From IMG/VR virus record IMGVR_UViG_3300039106_000653, positions 1 to 64,000 of that record: a stretch of 64,000 bases of DNA. The stretch is one strand, 5' to 3'. Shown here piece by piece: positions 51,849-60,750 of this stretch (positions within the stretch are counted from its first letter, which is position 1; each line of letters opens with the position of its first letter). A program made the position numbers and the translations under genes. Source of the stretch: a virus. A model generated the notes under the pieces. That model was given only the letters and a program-made list of their open reading frames with translations. It was not told the origin of the DNA and made no database searches.

Positions 51849-52907
51849 CTAGCCAGACAATGCGTTAGCCGCAACTTCAGCAACCGCCAACCAGCCTGGG
51901 TTAGCGATACCGCAACCATGCCAGAATTTAGCGCCCACATAACCGCGTTGACCGATGGGGTCAGCTTTGGTAGGTTTGGTGTCTAAATAAATAGCTTCGA
52001 CTGATTCTTGACCGCGTAAAGCAACTTGGATAAATGCTTCTTCAGCTACAAATACAACAGGATATACGTCTGGGTTAGTACCGCCAGTGGTGTATAAGTC
52101 ATAAGTAGATGCAGTAATAGAAGATGCAGCGTTAGGATAAGAGCTCAATTCAGGACTTAATACGAAACGGATGTTTCTCCATGTACCGATTTCACGATCA
52201 TTGATTAATTGGCGTTGACCGTACAAAGCAGTAACAGTGAAGCCGGGCAAATCGCGGATGTCTTGCTCTAAATCAGTATGTGCAAACGCTACATATGAAG
52301 GTTCTACTTGACGAGTACCCCAGTTGCCTGTAGAGTTGAGCACCTTAGTGATTAATTTGCCGTGATTCTTTTGCAGAGAGCGCACGATACGAGAACAAAC
52401 TACATCATTAAGTTTACCTGATACAGTTGCGCGTGAGGTCGCAGTTGTACCAGTTGCGTTAGCATAGAATTTGTTAGTTGAGCCTTTCATCTGGCCCCAA
52501 ATAGCTAACTCACGAACCAAAGACATACGATTACCGATGTTTTGCTTCATGCCTTCCATGATGTCATCTTCATACAAATCTTCGTCTTTATCGGTGTAGC
52601 TGTATAAAGCTGAATACTGTACTAATTTGATTGGTATATCACGACGAACTAAGCTATCAGCTTGAGGTGTGACACCTTCAGTAGTGATGTGCTCAGCGAT
52701 TGCGATAGACCAAGTGTTTGGAGCTGAAACAGTACCACCGTAAGGAACCCAAGATGAGTAAGTCACGGTATCTGTTTTGTTTTTAGGCATTTTTTTGTTC
52801 ATAGCAACATTGCCAAGAACTTCTGCCGGAATTGCGTATGCGATAAACTCACCTGAGAGCTGCGCAAGACGCGAAGCCTGTGAGTCGTATGTATGACCTA
52901 ATGCCAT
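51849..52907 (-). CDS. Major capsid protein, N4-gp56 family type
   Basis: A 352-aa protein. The stretch TEGVTPQADSLVRRDIPIKLVQYSALYSYTDKDEDLYEDD near residues 75-115 is the defining block of N4-gp56-type coat proteins. Later elements (VAFAHTDLEQDIRDLPGF, FVLSPELSSYPN, PVVFVAEEAFIQVALRG, PIGQRGYVGAKFWHGCGI) follow in family order. It has the HK97 fold by family. It is flanked by scaffold upstream and a hairpin terminator downstream. Confidence 0.88.
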   Translation of the reverse strand: MALGHTYDSQASRLAQLSGEFIAYAIPAEVLGNVAMNKKMPKNKTDTVTYSSWVPYGGTVSAPNTWSIAIAEHITTEGVTPQADSLVRRDIPIKLVQYSALYSYTDKDEDLYEDDIMEGMKQNIGNRMSLVRELAIWGQMKGSTNKFYANATGTTATSRATVSGKLNDVVCSRIVRSLQKNHGKLITKVLNSTGNWGTRQVEPSYVAFAHTDLEQDIRDLPGFTVTALYGQRQLINDREIGTWRNIRFVLSPELSSYPNAASSITASTYDLYTTGGTNPDVYPVVFVAEEAFIQVALRGQESVEAIYLDTKPTKADPIGQRGYVGAKFWHGCGIANPGWLAVAEVAANALSG

Positions 52908-52925
52908 TAATTCACCATATAGTTG

Positions 52926-53798
52926 TTATCTCCCCAACTCTTTTAGTTTGGATGTCAGTCCAAGATTAAAAGCGTCCGAGGTAGATAGGGTTTTTGTGTT
53001 GTTTGCTGGTGCTGAAGTCTTTGGGACGACCGCTCTATTCAGCTTCTCTTGTTTGGTTTGCTGTTCTTTAGCTTTCGCAGCTTTTAACTGCTTGAATTTA
53101 TCTAGGACATCTGATATTTCTGACGCGTCATTAGCTAAAACAGGGTCTAGTAGAATCTCTAGCACTTCAGGTTCGGAGTTCACCCAGTCTTTAAATTCTT
53201 GTGAATCAGATATTTCGTGCGCATCTTTGTGGCGTCTTAGTAATCGCTTGTGTTCTCTTTCAAACTGTTCTTTAGCGAAGTCGCTTTTAAGTACCTCTCT
53301 TTCCGCTTGCAGTTTTTCGGCTACTAATGCAGTCAAATCATCTGGCGTAATTGATTGGCTTTGAACTTCTCTAACTAACTGTAATTTATTGAGAATCTTG
53401 CTTAAATCGTTAGCAAACGATACGGATAGATCATCCCCGAATTGTTCATTAATTGATTCCAGCATATCAGGCGTGATAGTCACTTCGACTGGTTGCGGCT
53501 TAAATGTTTTTAAGTCACTGTCTAGTTGTCCTAATTTGCCGAATGCCTGATCTAATCGCTTGTACACAGCGTTAGGGTCTAGGTCTTTGATGCGATCTAA
53601 GTGCTCTTGATATGCGTCAAACCGTGTTCTGAGTTCATCAAGTGGGTTGGGTTCAACTACTTCTGGTTCTTCAATTACTTCTTGCTCGACATCTGCATCA
53701 TCACTGTCAGTCTCATAGGACTCACCAGTTACATTGGACATACCGGACATAAAAGCACTTTCTAAATCTTCACTAGTTGTTTCTAATTCTTTGTTCAT
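52926..53798 (-). CDS. Scaffolding protein
   Basis: A 290-aa protein directly upstream of the capsid gene. The N-terminus is very acidic (DSDDADVEQEVIEEPEVVEPNP), the middle is a long helix (LVAEKLQAEREVLKSDFAKEQFEREHKRLL), and the end is basic (KLNRAVVPKTS..TSKLKELGR). This charge layout and position match podoviral scaffolds, which guide procapsid assembly and then leave. Confidence 0.78.
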   Translation of the reverse strand: MNKELETTSEDLESAFMSGMSNVTGESYETDSDDADVEQEVIEEPEVVEPNPLDELRTRFDAYQEHLDRIKDLDPNAVYKRLDQAFGKLGQLDSDLKTFKPQPVEVTITPDMLESINEQFGDDLSVSFANDLSKILNKLQLVREVQSQSITPDDLTALVAEKLQAEREVLKSDFAKEQFEREHKRLLRRHKDAHEISDSQEFKDWVNSEPEVLEILLDPVLANDASEISDVLDKFKQLKAAKAKEQQTKQEKLNRAVVPKTSAPANNTKTLSTSDAFNLGLTSKLKELGR

Positions 53799-53814
53799 TT
53801 TCAGATACCTATTT

Positions 53815-54072
53815 TTACAGCGGCTTGAAAGTCGCTTGTTTGCTGCTCTGGTCGCCAGTTACGATGCGGCCTTTGATTTTGTCTGCTGTGTCTAACTCAG
53901 CTATTGTGAGTAGCCACCGCAGTTCGATTATTCGCCCGCGTAACCGAGCTGTTTCTAATTCATCAACGCCAGCATTTTCGAGTTTCGTTCTATGCAGTTC
54001 GATGCGCTCAGCAATGCTGGACGCTATCTTTTCCCACATGTACGATTCTCTTTCTGCTTGCGTGAGTTTCAT
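53815..54072 (-). CDS. Small helical protein before scaffold
   Basis: An 85-aa helical protein (MKLTQAERESYMWEKIASSIAERIELHRTKLENAG). Its ATG lies 3 bases after palindromic site 3, with no clear ribosome site, so pairing or binding there would strongly affect it. Similar proteins occur between portal and scaffold in related phages. Confidence 0.55.
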   Translation of the reverse strand: MKLTQAERESYMWEKIASSIAERIELHRTKLENAGVDELETARLRGRIIELRWLLTIAELDTADKIKGRIVTGDQSSKQATFKPL

Positions 54073-54074
54073 TT

Positions 54075-54091
54075 ATTAAACAATGTTTAAT
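54075..54091. repeat. 17-bp palindromic site 3
   Basis: ATTAAACAATGTTTAAT, a perfect palindrome apart from the central base. It overlaps the stop of one late gene and ends 3 bases before the ATG of the next, inside the portal-to-capsid gene run. Confidence 0.65.
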
Positions 54092-54306
54092 TGTTGGTTA
54101 AAAAAAGGGGTGTTTAATTCTATTGATGCTATAAAACAAGGCTTTGCATCTAACTCATTGCTTGGTATGTAGCCTAGATTACAGTGTAGGTATATGCTGC
54201 TTCTTGATTTCCCAATTACTAAGCACGGAGTCATATCTATAATTTCTCTAGCATTGAATGCGTCAGACTGAATTACAGTGATGCCGTTTAGTTGATTATT
54301 CTGCAT
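54076..54306 (-). CDS. Hypothetical structural-operon protein
   Basis: A 76-aa protein from the ATG at 54306, overlapping the portal stop by 11 bases; a longer frame from 54342 is not needed. It is beta-rich: SDAFNAREIIDMTPCLVIGKSRSSIYLHCNLGY. No family recognised. Its stop codon lies in palindromic site 3. Confidence 0.45.
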   Translation of the reverse strand: MQNNQLNGITVIQSDAFNAREIIDMTPCLVIGKSRSSIYLHCNLGYIPSNELDAKPCFIASIELNTPFFNQQLNIV

Positions 54307-56872
54307 AAGCCTGCCCTGGACTTGCTCTGCCTGCTGGCTCAACTAGTGGGCTTGATGCTTGCGTATTATGCTTATACAAGTCCTTTCCAGAGATTGAATG
54401 ATGCTTCTGTAGGTCTGCCGCCATAGCTTCTTGACTTAGTTCTTTCTGAGTCTTAAGCTTCAGCGCATCCCTAGCGACATCCACTTTAAGCTCCTGTTCT
54501 ACCTGCTGCCATGTGAGGTTGTGTTGCATGGCGTATTGCATCATCACATTCTGATTGCGCAGCTTTTCCATAGCAATTTCATGTTCGCGTTGTCTTTCAG
54601 CTTCGTCCATTTTGATTGACAGTTGGGTTGCAGCAAGTCTTTCTTTATATTCAAGTTCTTGCATAGTTTCAGCGTTCTTAAGCTGTAGATTCTGAGCTTC
54701 GGACTGTGCGTTAAGCTGTGCAATCTGTATAGCTGACTGCGATCTGATATTTGCAGCTTCAATTTGTGGTGGTGCTGGTGGTTGCTGCTGTGCTGCTTCT
54801 GCTTTTTCTGCATCTGTAAGCATTAGAGGTTTATAGTCCACCTTGTTTGCTTTGAGCATCTGTTCTAGCCAGCGAGCATAAGACATACCAGATTGTGGGT
54901 TCATGACTAGCGGTGCGATCTGACTTAAAAACTGATTAGATGCGTCACGCTCGTACAGTGATGTGCTACCCATAGCTTGAATTTGGAAGTCGCCCTTGCA
55001 ACTATCATCCTCACCGTACACCATCAGCCATTCATAATAGCGTTTCAGATGCGGAACTAACCGATCATCGAAATTACGAGCGACTCTGCGTAATGCTGTA
55101 TTGCTGTTGTTCTGTAATAGTTGTCTACCTTGAGCTGTCTCAGGACTTCCACCTTGGCTGCCTTGCATCATTAAGGGCATTTGACAGAGCTTCTCTGCCA
55201 TTTCCATTGACATCTTAATGATTTCCATGAGTTCAGCTTGTAGGCTTGGTATCACTATAGAACTCATGGCGTGCTGCACTTGTCCTGCATCTGCATTAGC
55301 ATCTGCTAGCCAAATCTTGCGTGGTGTAAGCTCCCATTCGCCGTCTGCTGGTGTAATCACGCCATCTTTCAGTATGATCTGTGGCCCAGCACTGATTCCA
55401 GCGTTATCCATGAGATTACGAACTGCTGCATTAAGCTTGCGTTGTTCAGTACGAATGATGCGACCAATGCCTTTGCCCCAAGGAGAATCATTGATTTCTT
55501 GCCATACAAAGATGTCATAAGGGAACTCACCGCTATCTAGCACGCTTAGTGTAGCTTTGATAACGCGATCATTAACCATTGTCACGACAACTGGTGTCAC
55601 TTCGTCATCATCACATTCACAGCCTGCTGCTCTGAGTTCTTCTGCGTTAGCGAATCCGTGGTAGTACCATATTTCGTATCTATCGTTTTCACTCTTGTTA
55701 TTGCGCTTGTCGTTATCGTTCTCGTAGGCTTTATTCGGCCCCTCTTTCAGAATGATCTTGATTTGGTCATCTAGGTAATCTTGACCGAGAAACTCTTGCA
55801 ACTGTTTTGATGTGATGTTGTCGCGCTCAAATACAAACGAGCCATTGTGAATATCATCGCCGCACGCTGGGTCTGGGTATAGATTCCAAGGACTGATGAA
55901 CTTACTACCTGGCTGTACACGGTCTACTTTGATAAGCTCCATGCCGAAAGGTGTTTTGCGTGACTCACGCGAGGTTACTCGATAGGGGAACGGGCCTTTT
56001 AATACGCCTGAGCCTATTTTAGCCATGCTCTGAATATTCTTTCTTAGCTCACCTACCCAACCAGATTCTTCAAGCCAATCCCAGATTTGCTGTTCTGCCT
56101 TCTCTGCTGCTTCTTGCGCTTCGTCTTGAACTTTAGCTTGTGCTAGTTCTTCGGGCGTCTGCGGCGCATTTGGCTGCGCTGCTTGCGGTTGAGCGCCCAT
56201 CATTGCAGCTAACGGATTGCCTTGTGCTGCTGGTAAACCTTGCTGTGCTGCTTGCGGTAGTCCTGCTGGTTGTGCTGGTGGCAGTCCTTGTGGCTGCATA
56301 CCTTGCATAGCATCAGGTTGCATAGCACTAGCATCTTGCCCCACATCGGAGGGAGGTGCAGACTGTAGCACAGGGGTTACCTGAGCTGAGCCTACAGCCT
56401 GACCTGTTTTATCGAATGAGCCTAAGATTTTCTCTAACAATCCGCTATGGTCATTACTCATTTTGGATTGAAGATCGTTTTTTAGACTTGCTACACTGGT
56501 AGCGATTGGTGTGGGTTTGAAGGAAAACTGTTTATCATTTGTCGGCGTTAGCATGTCTACTGCGCGAGCTGCGCATAGATCAACATACATTTGCGTGATT
56601 GGAGTGTATAGCGTACAACCTGAGATTTCGCCTTCGTTAGTAGAGTAGGTTACTCTGCCGTTCATCGAAGTTGGTTTGTAATACTGCTCATGGCTGTTGA
56701 ACTCATCTATCGCGTCATAAGCATCTTCATCTTCCTGCCAGATTTTCTCAATGCCGCTTTCTCTGCGGTACTTGACTGCTTCTTTGCGTTTGCCAGCTAA
56801 GTTGCCAGCGAACGCCATAAGTATTTCTAACTGTTGATCTTCTTCAGTATTAGCGCCAAATATATCTATCAT
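54296..56872 (-). CDS. Portal protein, P22-like type
   Basis: An 858-aa protein. Core elements: EDAYDAIDEFNSHEQYY near 50, CTLYTPITQMYVDLCAARAVDMLTP, WDWLEESGWVGELRKNIQSMAKIGSGVLKGP near 265, the DSPWGKGIGRIIRTEQRKLNAAVRNLMDNA stem region, and MPLMMQGSQGGSPETAQGRQLL. A 90-residue Pro/Gln/Ala insertion (~165-250) and a long C-terminal helical barrel (~690-850) are present. It forms the dodecameric DNA channel. It lies directly after the large terminase. Confidence 0.87.
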   Translation of the reverse strand: MIDIFGANTEEDQQLEILMAFAGNLAGKRKEAVKYRRESGIEKIWQEDEDAYDAIDEFNSHEQYYKPTSMNGRVTYSTNEGEISGCTLYTPITQMYVDLCAARAVDMLTPTNDKQFSFKPTPIATSVASLKNDLQSKMSNDHSGLLEKILGSFDKTGQAVGSAQVTPVLQSAPPSDVGQDASAMQPDAMQGMQPQGLPPAQPAGLPQAAQQGLPAAQGNPLAAMMGAQPQAAQPNAPQTPEELAQAKVQDEAQEAAEKAEQQIWDWLEESGWVGELRKNIQSMAKIGSGVLKGPFPYRVTSRESRKTPFGMELIKVDRVQPGSKFISPWNLYPDPACGDDIHNGSFVFERDNITSKQLQEFLGQDYLDDQIKIILKEGPNKAYENDNDKRNNKSENDRYEIWYYHGFANAEELRAAGCECDDDEVTPVVVTMVNDRVIKATLSVLDSGEFPYDIFVWQEINDSPWGKGIGRIIRTEQRKLNAAVRNLMDNAGISAGPQIILKDGVITPADGEWELTPRKIWLADANADAGQVQHAMSSIVIPSLQAELMEIIKMSMEMAEKLCQMPLMMQGSQGGSPETAQGRQLLQNNSNTALRRVARNFDDRLVPHLKRYYEWLMVYGEDDSCKGDFQIQAMGSTSLYERDASNQFLSQIAPLVMNPQSGMSYARWLEQMLKANKVDYKPLMLTDAEKAEAAQQQPPAPPQIEAANIRSQSAIQIAQLNAQSEAQNLQLKNAETMQELEYKERLAATQLSIKMDEAERQREHEIAMEKLRNQNVMMQYAMQHNLTWQQVEQELKVDVARDALKLKTQKELSQEAMAADLQKHHSISGKDLYKHNTQASSPLVEPAGRASPGQAYAE

Positions 56873-56875
56873 TAA

Positions 56876-58108
56876 TTAATAGCCTGCGCTCCTGTCTCTA
56901 AATGTGTGTTTCGGCAGGATAATCGTTCTATTCTGCGTTTTAGTGAACTTGCGAGCTGACTCTAAGCTGTAGCGTAATGCGTCAATTACATGGTTTTCTT
57001 TATCTTCTAGGTGTGGCTGCACTTGACCAGTTAATTTATCTACTTTATAGCTATACATCGTTAGCTCTTTGATAGTCTCTACGCAGCGTGGATGCACAAT
57101 AATGTCAAAAGACTGTAGAAACTCGATACCATCTTCTATGCTGCCTTTGCCTTTTGATGCTTTATTGATCTTCGGAAAACCGTGCCGCTGCATATAGCTG
57201 ATAGTTTCAGGGCGTGCTGAGTCTGCTGTGATGAAAAACTTGCGTGAGTCAGGAACACGATCAAATAGCATTGGTAGTTGGTCTATCTCACATCCGACCA
57301 TGTATGCTTCATAGTCTATATAGAGCTTGCGACCATCTACGCGGCATCTGACAAGTACACTAGGGTCTACACTAAATCCCCAATCAGCACCAAGGTAGTA
57401 AGTCACATTGTCTGGACTATCGAACTCTTGCACTTTCCAATTCTTGAATACTCTTGAATCACTATTAGTCTTATACTTACCTTCCCAAACATGCAGATAC
57501 TTGTCGTAGTCGCGTGCGCGGTCAAATTCCATTTCGTCTTTTAAAACATCGGGGAATTTGGGGTTGTCGTAGTAGTTAGCCTCTATGACGATGCTAGACT
57601 CAGGTACAGATTCACCACGCAAGAACGCATCAATCGGGTCTGTTTCGTACTCTGGATTCCATGAAAACCATATTTCTGAATCAGGTTTGCGGATAGTTGG
57701 GCGCAATAAGTCTAGGCTGCGCTGTGATAAACTCTGAGCTTCTTCGCACCACGCTATATCAAAACCCTCTAGTGACTTGATACTGTCGCTAGTGTGGTTC
57801 TGCATACCATTGAATATCATCAGACCGCCGCGTTTATCCTTAATGACTGATTCTTGTATTTCAAAGAAGTCATTAAGTTGAAACTGATCTATCTTAGATT
57901 CTATTAATTTCTTGACTGATTGATTAAGCGACTTCTGAATCTCACGAACACAGACCGTATCTGTTTTTTTCTGATAGTGACGCTCTACAACTGACTCAGC
58001 AAAGAAGTGACTTTTTCCTGAACCCCTCCCGCCGTGTACGCCTTTATATCTGCTTGGCTGTAGCAGAGGCTCGAACACTTTGGCAGTCTCGATCACTAAT
58101 GCCGTCAT
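56876..58108 (-). CDS. terL: Large terminase subunit
   Basis: A 410-aa terminase. The ATPase half has Walker A GGRGSGKS at residues 26-33 and Walker B FDIAWCEEAQ at ~116-125. The nuclease half has YYLGADWGFSVDP near 235, ITADSARPETISYMQRHG near 285, and ENHVIDALRYSLESA near 375, supplying the acidic metal ligands. It matches the Terminase_3 type. It pumps DNA into the procapsid through the portal. It is coupled to the small subunit by TAATG. Confidence 0.93.
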   Translation of the reverse strand: MTALVIETAKVFEPLLQPSRYKGVHGGRGSGKSHFFAESVVERHYQKKTDTVCVREIQKSLNQSVKKLIESKIDQFQLNDFFEIQESVIKDKRGGLMIFNGMQNHTSDSIKSLEGFDIAWCEEAQSLSQRSLDLLRPTIRKPDSEIWFSWNPEYETDPIDAFLRGESVPESSIVIEANYYDNPKFPDVLKDEMEFDRARDYDKYLHVWEGKYKTNSDSRVFKNWKVQEFDSPDNVTYYLGADWGFSVDPSVLVRCRVDGRKLYIDYEAYMVGCEIDQLPMLFDRVPDSRKFFITADSARPETISYMQRHGFPKINKASKGKGSIEDGIEFLQSFDIIVHPRCVETIKELTMYSYKVDKLTGQVQPHLEDKENHVIDALRYSLESARKFTKTQNRTIILPKHTFRDRSAGY

Positions 58109-58365
58109 TAATGCTGAAAATCGTCCTTCAATATCTTGCGTTGAATCTCAGTAAACTGTAAATCTAATCCACCACTGACAGTCTGATCTATCGCCTTCAT
58201 ATCAGGTAACAGCTTTTTCAAGATGATCTCAGTAGCTTTTAACTGCGTCTGAGTCATTTCAATTTCCCCTTCAGCACACTTCTGCAAACGATTCATTAGA
58301 TTGCCAACACGGACGCCGTCTTTCCACTTCTCGTTTAGTTCAATGCGTCTTGTTCTAGCTGCCAT
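58108..58365 (-). CDS. terS: Small terminase subunit
   Basis: An 85-aa protein directly before terL. NLMNRLQKCAEGEIEMTQTQLKATEIILKKLLPDMKAIDQTV is the usual helical core of short small-terminase proteins in podoviruses. It would recognise the packaging site on phage DNA. Short length (no clear N-terminal winged helix) is typical for this group. Confidence 0.75.
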   Translation of the reverse strand: MAARTRRIELNEKWKDGVRVGNLMNRLQKCAEGEIEMTQTQLKATEIILKKLLPDMKAIDQTVSGGLDLQFTEIQRKILKDDFQH

Positions 58366-58474
58366 TAATTACCTCATAGCAATAAAACACAATATCAAAT
58401 AAGCCTAAATTCACTTTGTTGATTTTGTTATGTTTTTTAAAGCATGTGTTAATCATGACTTAGACTGTTTTCGC
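58366..58474. other. AT-rich gap between the first late gene and terS
   Basis: 109 bases without a convincing frame. No terminator hairpin or palindromic site was found in it. It may hold the packaging recognition region near terS, but no repeat supports that. Confidence 0.3.
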
Positions 58475-58915
58475 TTACTCGTTATATCCACTAGGCATTC
58501 CAAGTTTCGGAGTTTTCTTCGTTACTCCCTGAACTTGCAATCCACCTTTAGCCATACCGACATCAAACGGACTAACACCACCCGACATATGCTCTTCAAG
58601 CTTCATCTTCGCTACTTTGAGAGCTGCATCAATGCTATCTACTGTTTGCATACCTGAGTCATCGTCACTGGTCATGCTCTCTTGCGACATAGCGGTTTGG
58701 TCTGTGACTTCTGTGTTCTCACTCCCGGCTGTCTCTTCTGCTTCTTGACCGACTTTAACTGTACCATCTGAGTAGACCTCTATTGTGATTGCAAACTCTG
58801 GCGCTTCTGGTTGTTGTTCACTATCCTGGGCAGGATTAGATAAGGCCGGATCATCGCCAGTCGGCATAGATTGCGCTGAGTTAATCTGGGGTTTTGCAAA
58901 CGGACTGAGAGCCAT
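58475..58915 (-). CDS. Acidic protein at the head of the late operon
   Basis: A 146-aa protein from the ATG at 58915 with AAGG upstream; a frame from 58957 reads through palindromic site 4 and is rejected. Residues ~15-95 are Ser/Glu/Asp/Gln-rich and disordered. The end (VDSIDAALKVAKMKLEEH then KTPKLGMPSGYNE) is structured. It is the first late gene, before terS; function unknown. Confidence 0.55.
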   Translation of the reverse strand: MALSPFAKPQINSAQSMPTGDDPALSNPAQDSEQQPEAPEFAITIEVYSDGTVKVGQEAEETAGSENTEVTDQTAMSQESMTSDDDSGMQTVDSIDAALKVAKMKLEEHMSGGVSPFDVGMAKGGLQVQGVTKKTPKLGMPSGYNE

Positions 58916-58925
58916 AAATACCTTT

Positions 58926-58942
58926 ATTAAACATTGTTCAAT
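58926..58942. repeat. 17-bp palindromic site 4
   Basis: ATTAAACATTGTTCAAT, one base away from a perfect palindrome. It lies 10 bases upstream of the first late-gene ATG, where a late regulator would act on the whole late strand. Confidence 0.6.
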
Positions 58943-59081
58943 TAATCGGCAACACATGCCGCATTTATTTATCCCAAATATAGCACATATCTATATATAG
59001 TGCAAGCGAAAAACAAAAACTACTATATATTGTGTTTTCATTTATTTTTACAAGTATTCGCAAATAAATCGCACATAAGTG

Positions 59082-59110
59082 TTGACAAGGTACGATAAAA
59101 GGTAAATAAT
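59082..59110 (+). promoter_or_regulatory. Strong sigma-70 promoter for the right early block
   Basis: TTGACA at 59082-59087 and AATAAT at 59105-59110 are spaced by exactly 17 bases. Transcription would start near 59117. It faces away from the late operon, so 58943-59180 is a divergent control region. Confidence 0.75.
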
Positions 59111-59116
59111 AAGTCA

Positions 59117-59138
59117 CCTTTTAAAGAAAAGGCTTTTT
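59117..59138 (+). terminator. Hairpin with T tract at the 5' end of the right early transcript
   Basis: CCTTTT (59117-59122) and AAAAGG (59127-59132) form a 6-bp stem with loop AAAG, followed by CTTTTT. It starts at the predicted first base of the transcript. A stem so near the start is more likely a 5' stabiliser or early pause than a full terminator. Confidence 0.45.
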
Positions 59139-59180
59139 AATCAACTGATGCTATCAAATGAGATAGCGGGGAATGAGACA

Positions 59181-59879
59181 ATGAAAAACTTTAATCAAGT
59201 ATCAAAAGTAGTTATTGGAAAATTCATTTTTACTCAACATGAGCATGTTGAATGGAATATGAACCGCTACTCTAAAGGCTGGCATCGTCAGCATGGAGGA
59301 GTTAAAGAAGTATCTAATAGACGCGTTATAATCTCAAAGGCAGACAAACGCGTTAAAGGCGGATTTAAAACACTGGCTACCGTGCCTTTTGATGCTTGGC
59401 GAGGTAATGTGTTGCTACAGGCAATTAAAGAAAGCGGTTTATTTACACCACCAGAATCTACACTCAACTTATCTATTCGACTTGATAAATTTTATGATGG
59501 TAGATTGATTAGAGTTATGGGCAAGCTAAGAATATACGAACGCACTTTATTAGGTGAGTTTGTGGACTATTGCGTTGTGCTTAACGGCGTAACCTATCAC
59601 GCTGAAACTATTCGTGATGCTGTCAAGGGTATTCACACTAAAATCAAAGCAGCATTCAAAAAAGTTAATGAACCGATCTCATATAAACTCTGCAAAGATT
59701 TAGGCTTTTGTGATAACGGTATTAGAGCGTTTTGTGATGCCTTTGGGTTGTCAATCAAGGACACTTTTAGTCCAGCTTACATTGAATCACTAGTAAAGGC
59801 GGAGCCAAGCAAAGCAGCACCTTTTGAATCTGAGTTAAGGACTATGGCTAAGGCTCTTAATTATAATATTTCAATTTAA
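59181..59879 (+). CDS. Hypothetical early protein
   Basis: A 232-aa basic protein from the ATG at 59181, with GGGGA 8 bases ahead; an in-frame ATG at 59148 lacks a ribosome site. Alpha/beta N-terminal half with TQHEHVEWNMNRYSKGWHRQHGG, then DYCVVLNGVTYHAETIRDAVKGIHTKIKAAF and a helical end. It is the first gene of the strong right promoter, so it is probably made very early. No family recognised. Confidence 0.55.
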   Translation: MKNFNQVSKVVIGKFIFTQHEHVEWNMNRYSKGWHRQHGGVKEVSNRRVIISKADKRVKGGFKTLATVPFDAWRGNVLLQAIKESGLFTPPESTLNLSIRLDKFYDGRLIRVMGKLRIYERTLLGEFVDYCVVLNGVTYHAETIRDAVKGIHTKIKAAFKKVNEPISYKLCKDLGFCDNGIRAFCDAFGLSIKDTFSPAYIESLVKAEPSKAAPFESELRTMAKALNYNISI

Positions 59880-59917
59880 CACTAACGCGCATGGATGCGT
59901 ATAAACCTGGAAATAAC

Positions 59918-60373
59918 ATGGCTACTAAAAAGAGCGTTTTCTTATCTGATCTCACTACCAACTGGATAGAGGTCACAACCAAAAAAGATGATTTTGAGCA
60001 AGGGGCGAAATGGTCAGAAGCTATTAATGCTACATTCGAGCAACTAATATATTTGGTTAGATCATCATTGCCAGAATTAAGTGTAAAAGAATGGGAAATT
60101 ATACTGAATGTCTACGCTGGCTGTTATTTTCCAGCCCATGGTGTACCCGCTAGAATTGCATCTGACATTATGGATAATTTTGGTGAGGTAGATATTGATG
60201 ATATTAAGCCAGAATTAGCCGCTTTTGTGCGTAAAACTCATGCTATGAGCCAAACCGAACAATTAGCAATATTATATGTGGCGCAAATGTTTTTGTCTAA
60301 AAACTGGGGTTCATATAATGATTTTCAGGATATTATTAACGCTATTAAAAAAGCAATGATTCCGCAAAAATAA
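59918..60373 (+). CDS. Hypothetical early protein
   Basis: A 151-aa helical protein from the ATG at 59918 (the frame opens at 59891 without a ribosome site). FLSDLTTNWIEVTTKKDDFEQGAKWSEAINATFEQLIYLVRSSLPELSVKEWEIILNVYAGC resembles uncharacterised phage early proteins. No catalytic motif is visible. Confidence 0.5.
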   Translation: MATKKSVFLSDLTTNWIEVTTKKDDFEQGAKWSEAINATFEQLIYLVRSSLPELSVKEWEIILNVYAGCYFPAHGVPARIASDIMDNFGEVDIDDIKPELAAFVRKTHAMSQTEQLAILYVAQMFLSKNWGSYNDFQDIINAIKKAMIPQK

Positions 60374-60381
60374 ATACTGTA

Positions 60382-60409
60382 TGGTAATAATATTTATATA
60401 CTATTACCA
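60382..60409 (+). terminator. Probable terminator hairpin
   Basis: TGGTAATA (60382-60389) pairs perfectly with TATTACCA (60402-60409) around a 12-base AT-rich loop; GTTATTTT follows. It separates the first two right early genes from the next. Confidence 0.45.
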
Positions 60410-60494
60410 GTTATTTTGATAAAATAATTACGCATTGGAATTGCACCCCATAACTCAAGGATAAGAGCATTAATAACCATAATTAGAGGTTAAC

Positions 60495-60710
60495 ATGAAA
60501 GCAGTATTATCATCACTCGTTATTAAGGTCATGTACATCAAGGTACAGTCAGAGTTTAAGATGTCACCGTTACCAAGGCATGTAAAGTTTCATGTACTCG
60601 ATCAGGCTTATAGCATGTACGGAAAAGGTAGATTCACAACACTGGCAGGGCTTAGATTTATCTCTAAGCAACTTGCAACGCTAGAAAACGAGTTACCATA
60701 CTTTAACTAA
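60495..60710 (+). CDS. Small hypothetical protein
   Basis: A 71-aa protein behind a GAGG ribosome site (60485-60488). It is basic at the start and has MSPLPRHVKFHVLDQAYSMYGKGRFTTLAGLRFISKQL. No family recognised. Confidence 0.5.
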   Translation: MKAVLSSLVIKVMYIKVQSEFKMSPLPRHVKFHVLDQAYSMYGKGRFTTLAGLRFISKQLATLENELPYFN

Positions 60711-60750
60711 TGCACACCAAGCCAAGGAAGGCTTTAATCAGGGGAATACT

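Noticed and set aside
58983-59003. GCAC...GTGC element as a further operator palindrome
   Set aside because: Only the outer four bases of each arm pair; the AT core does not.
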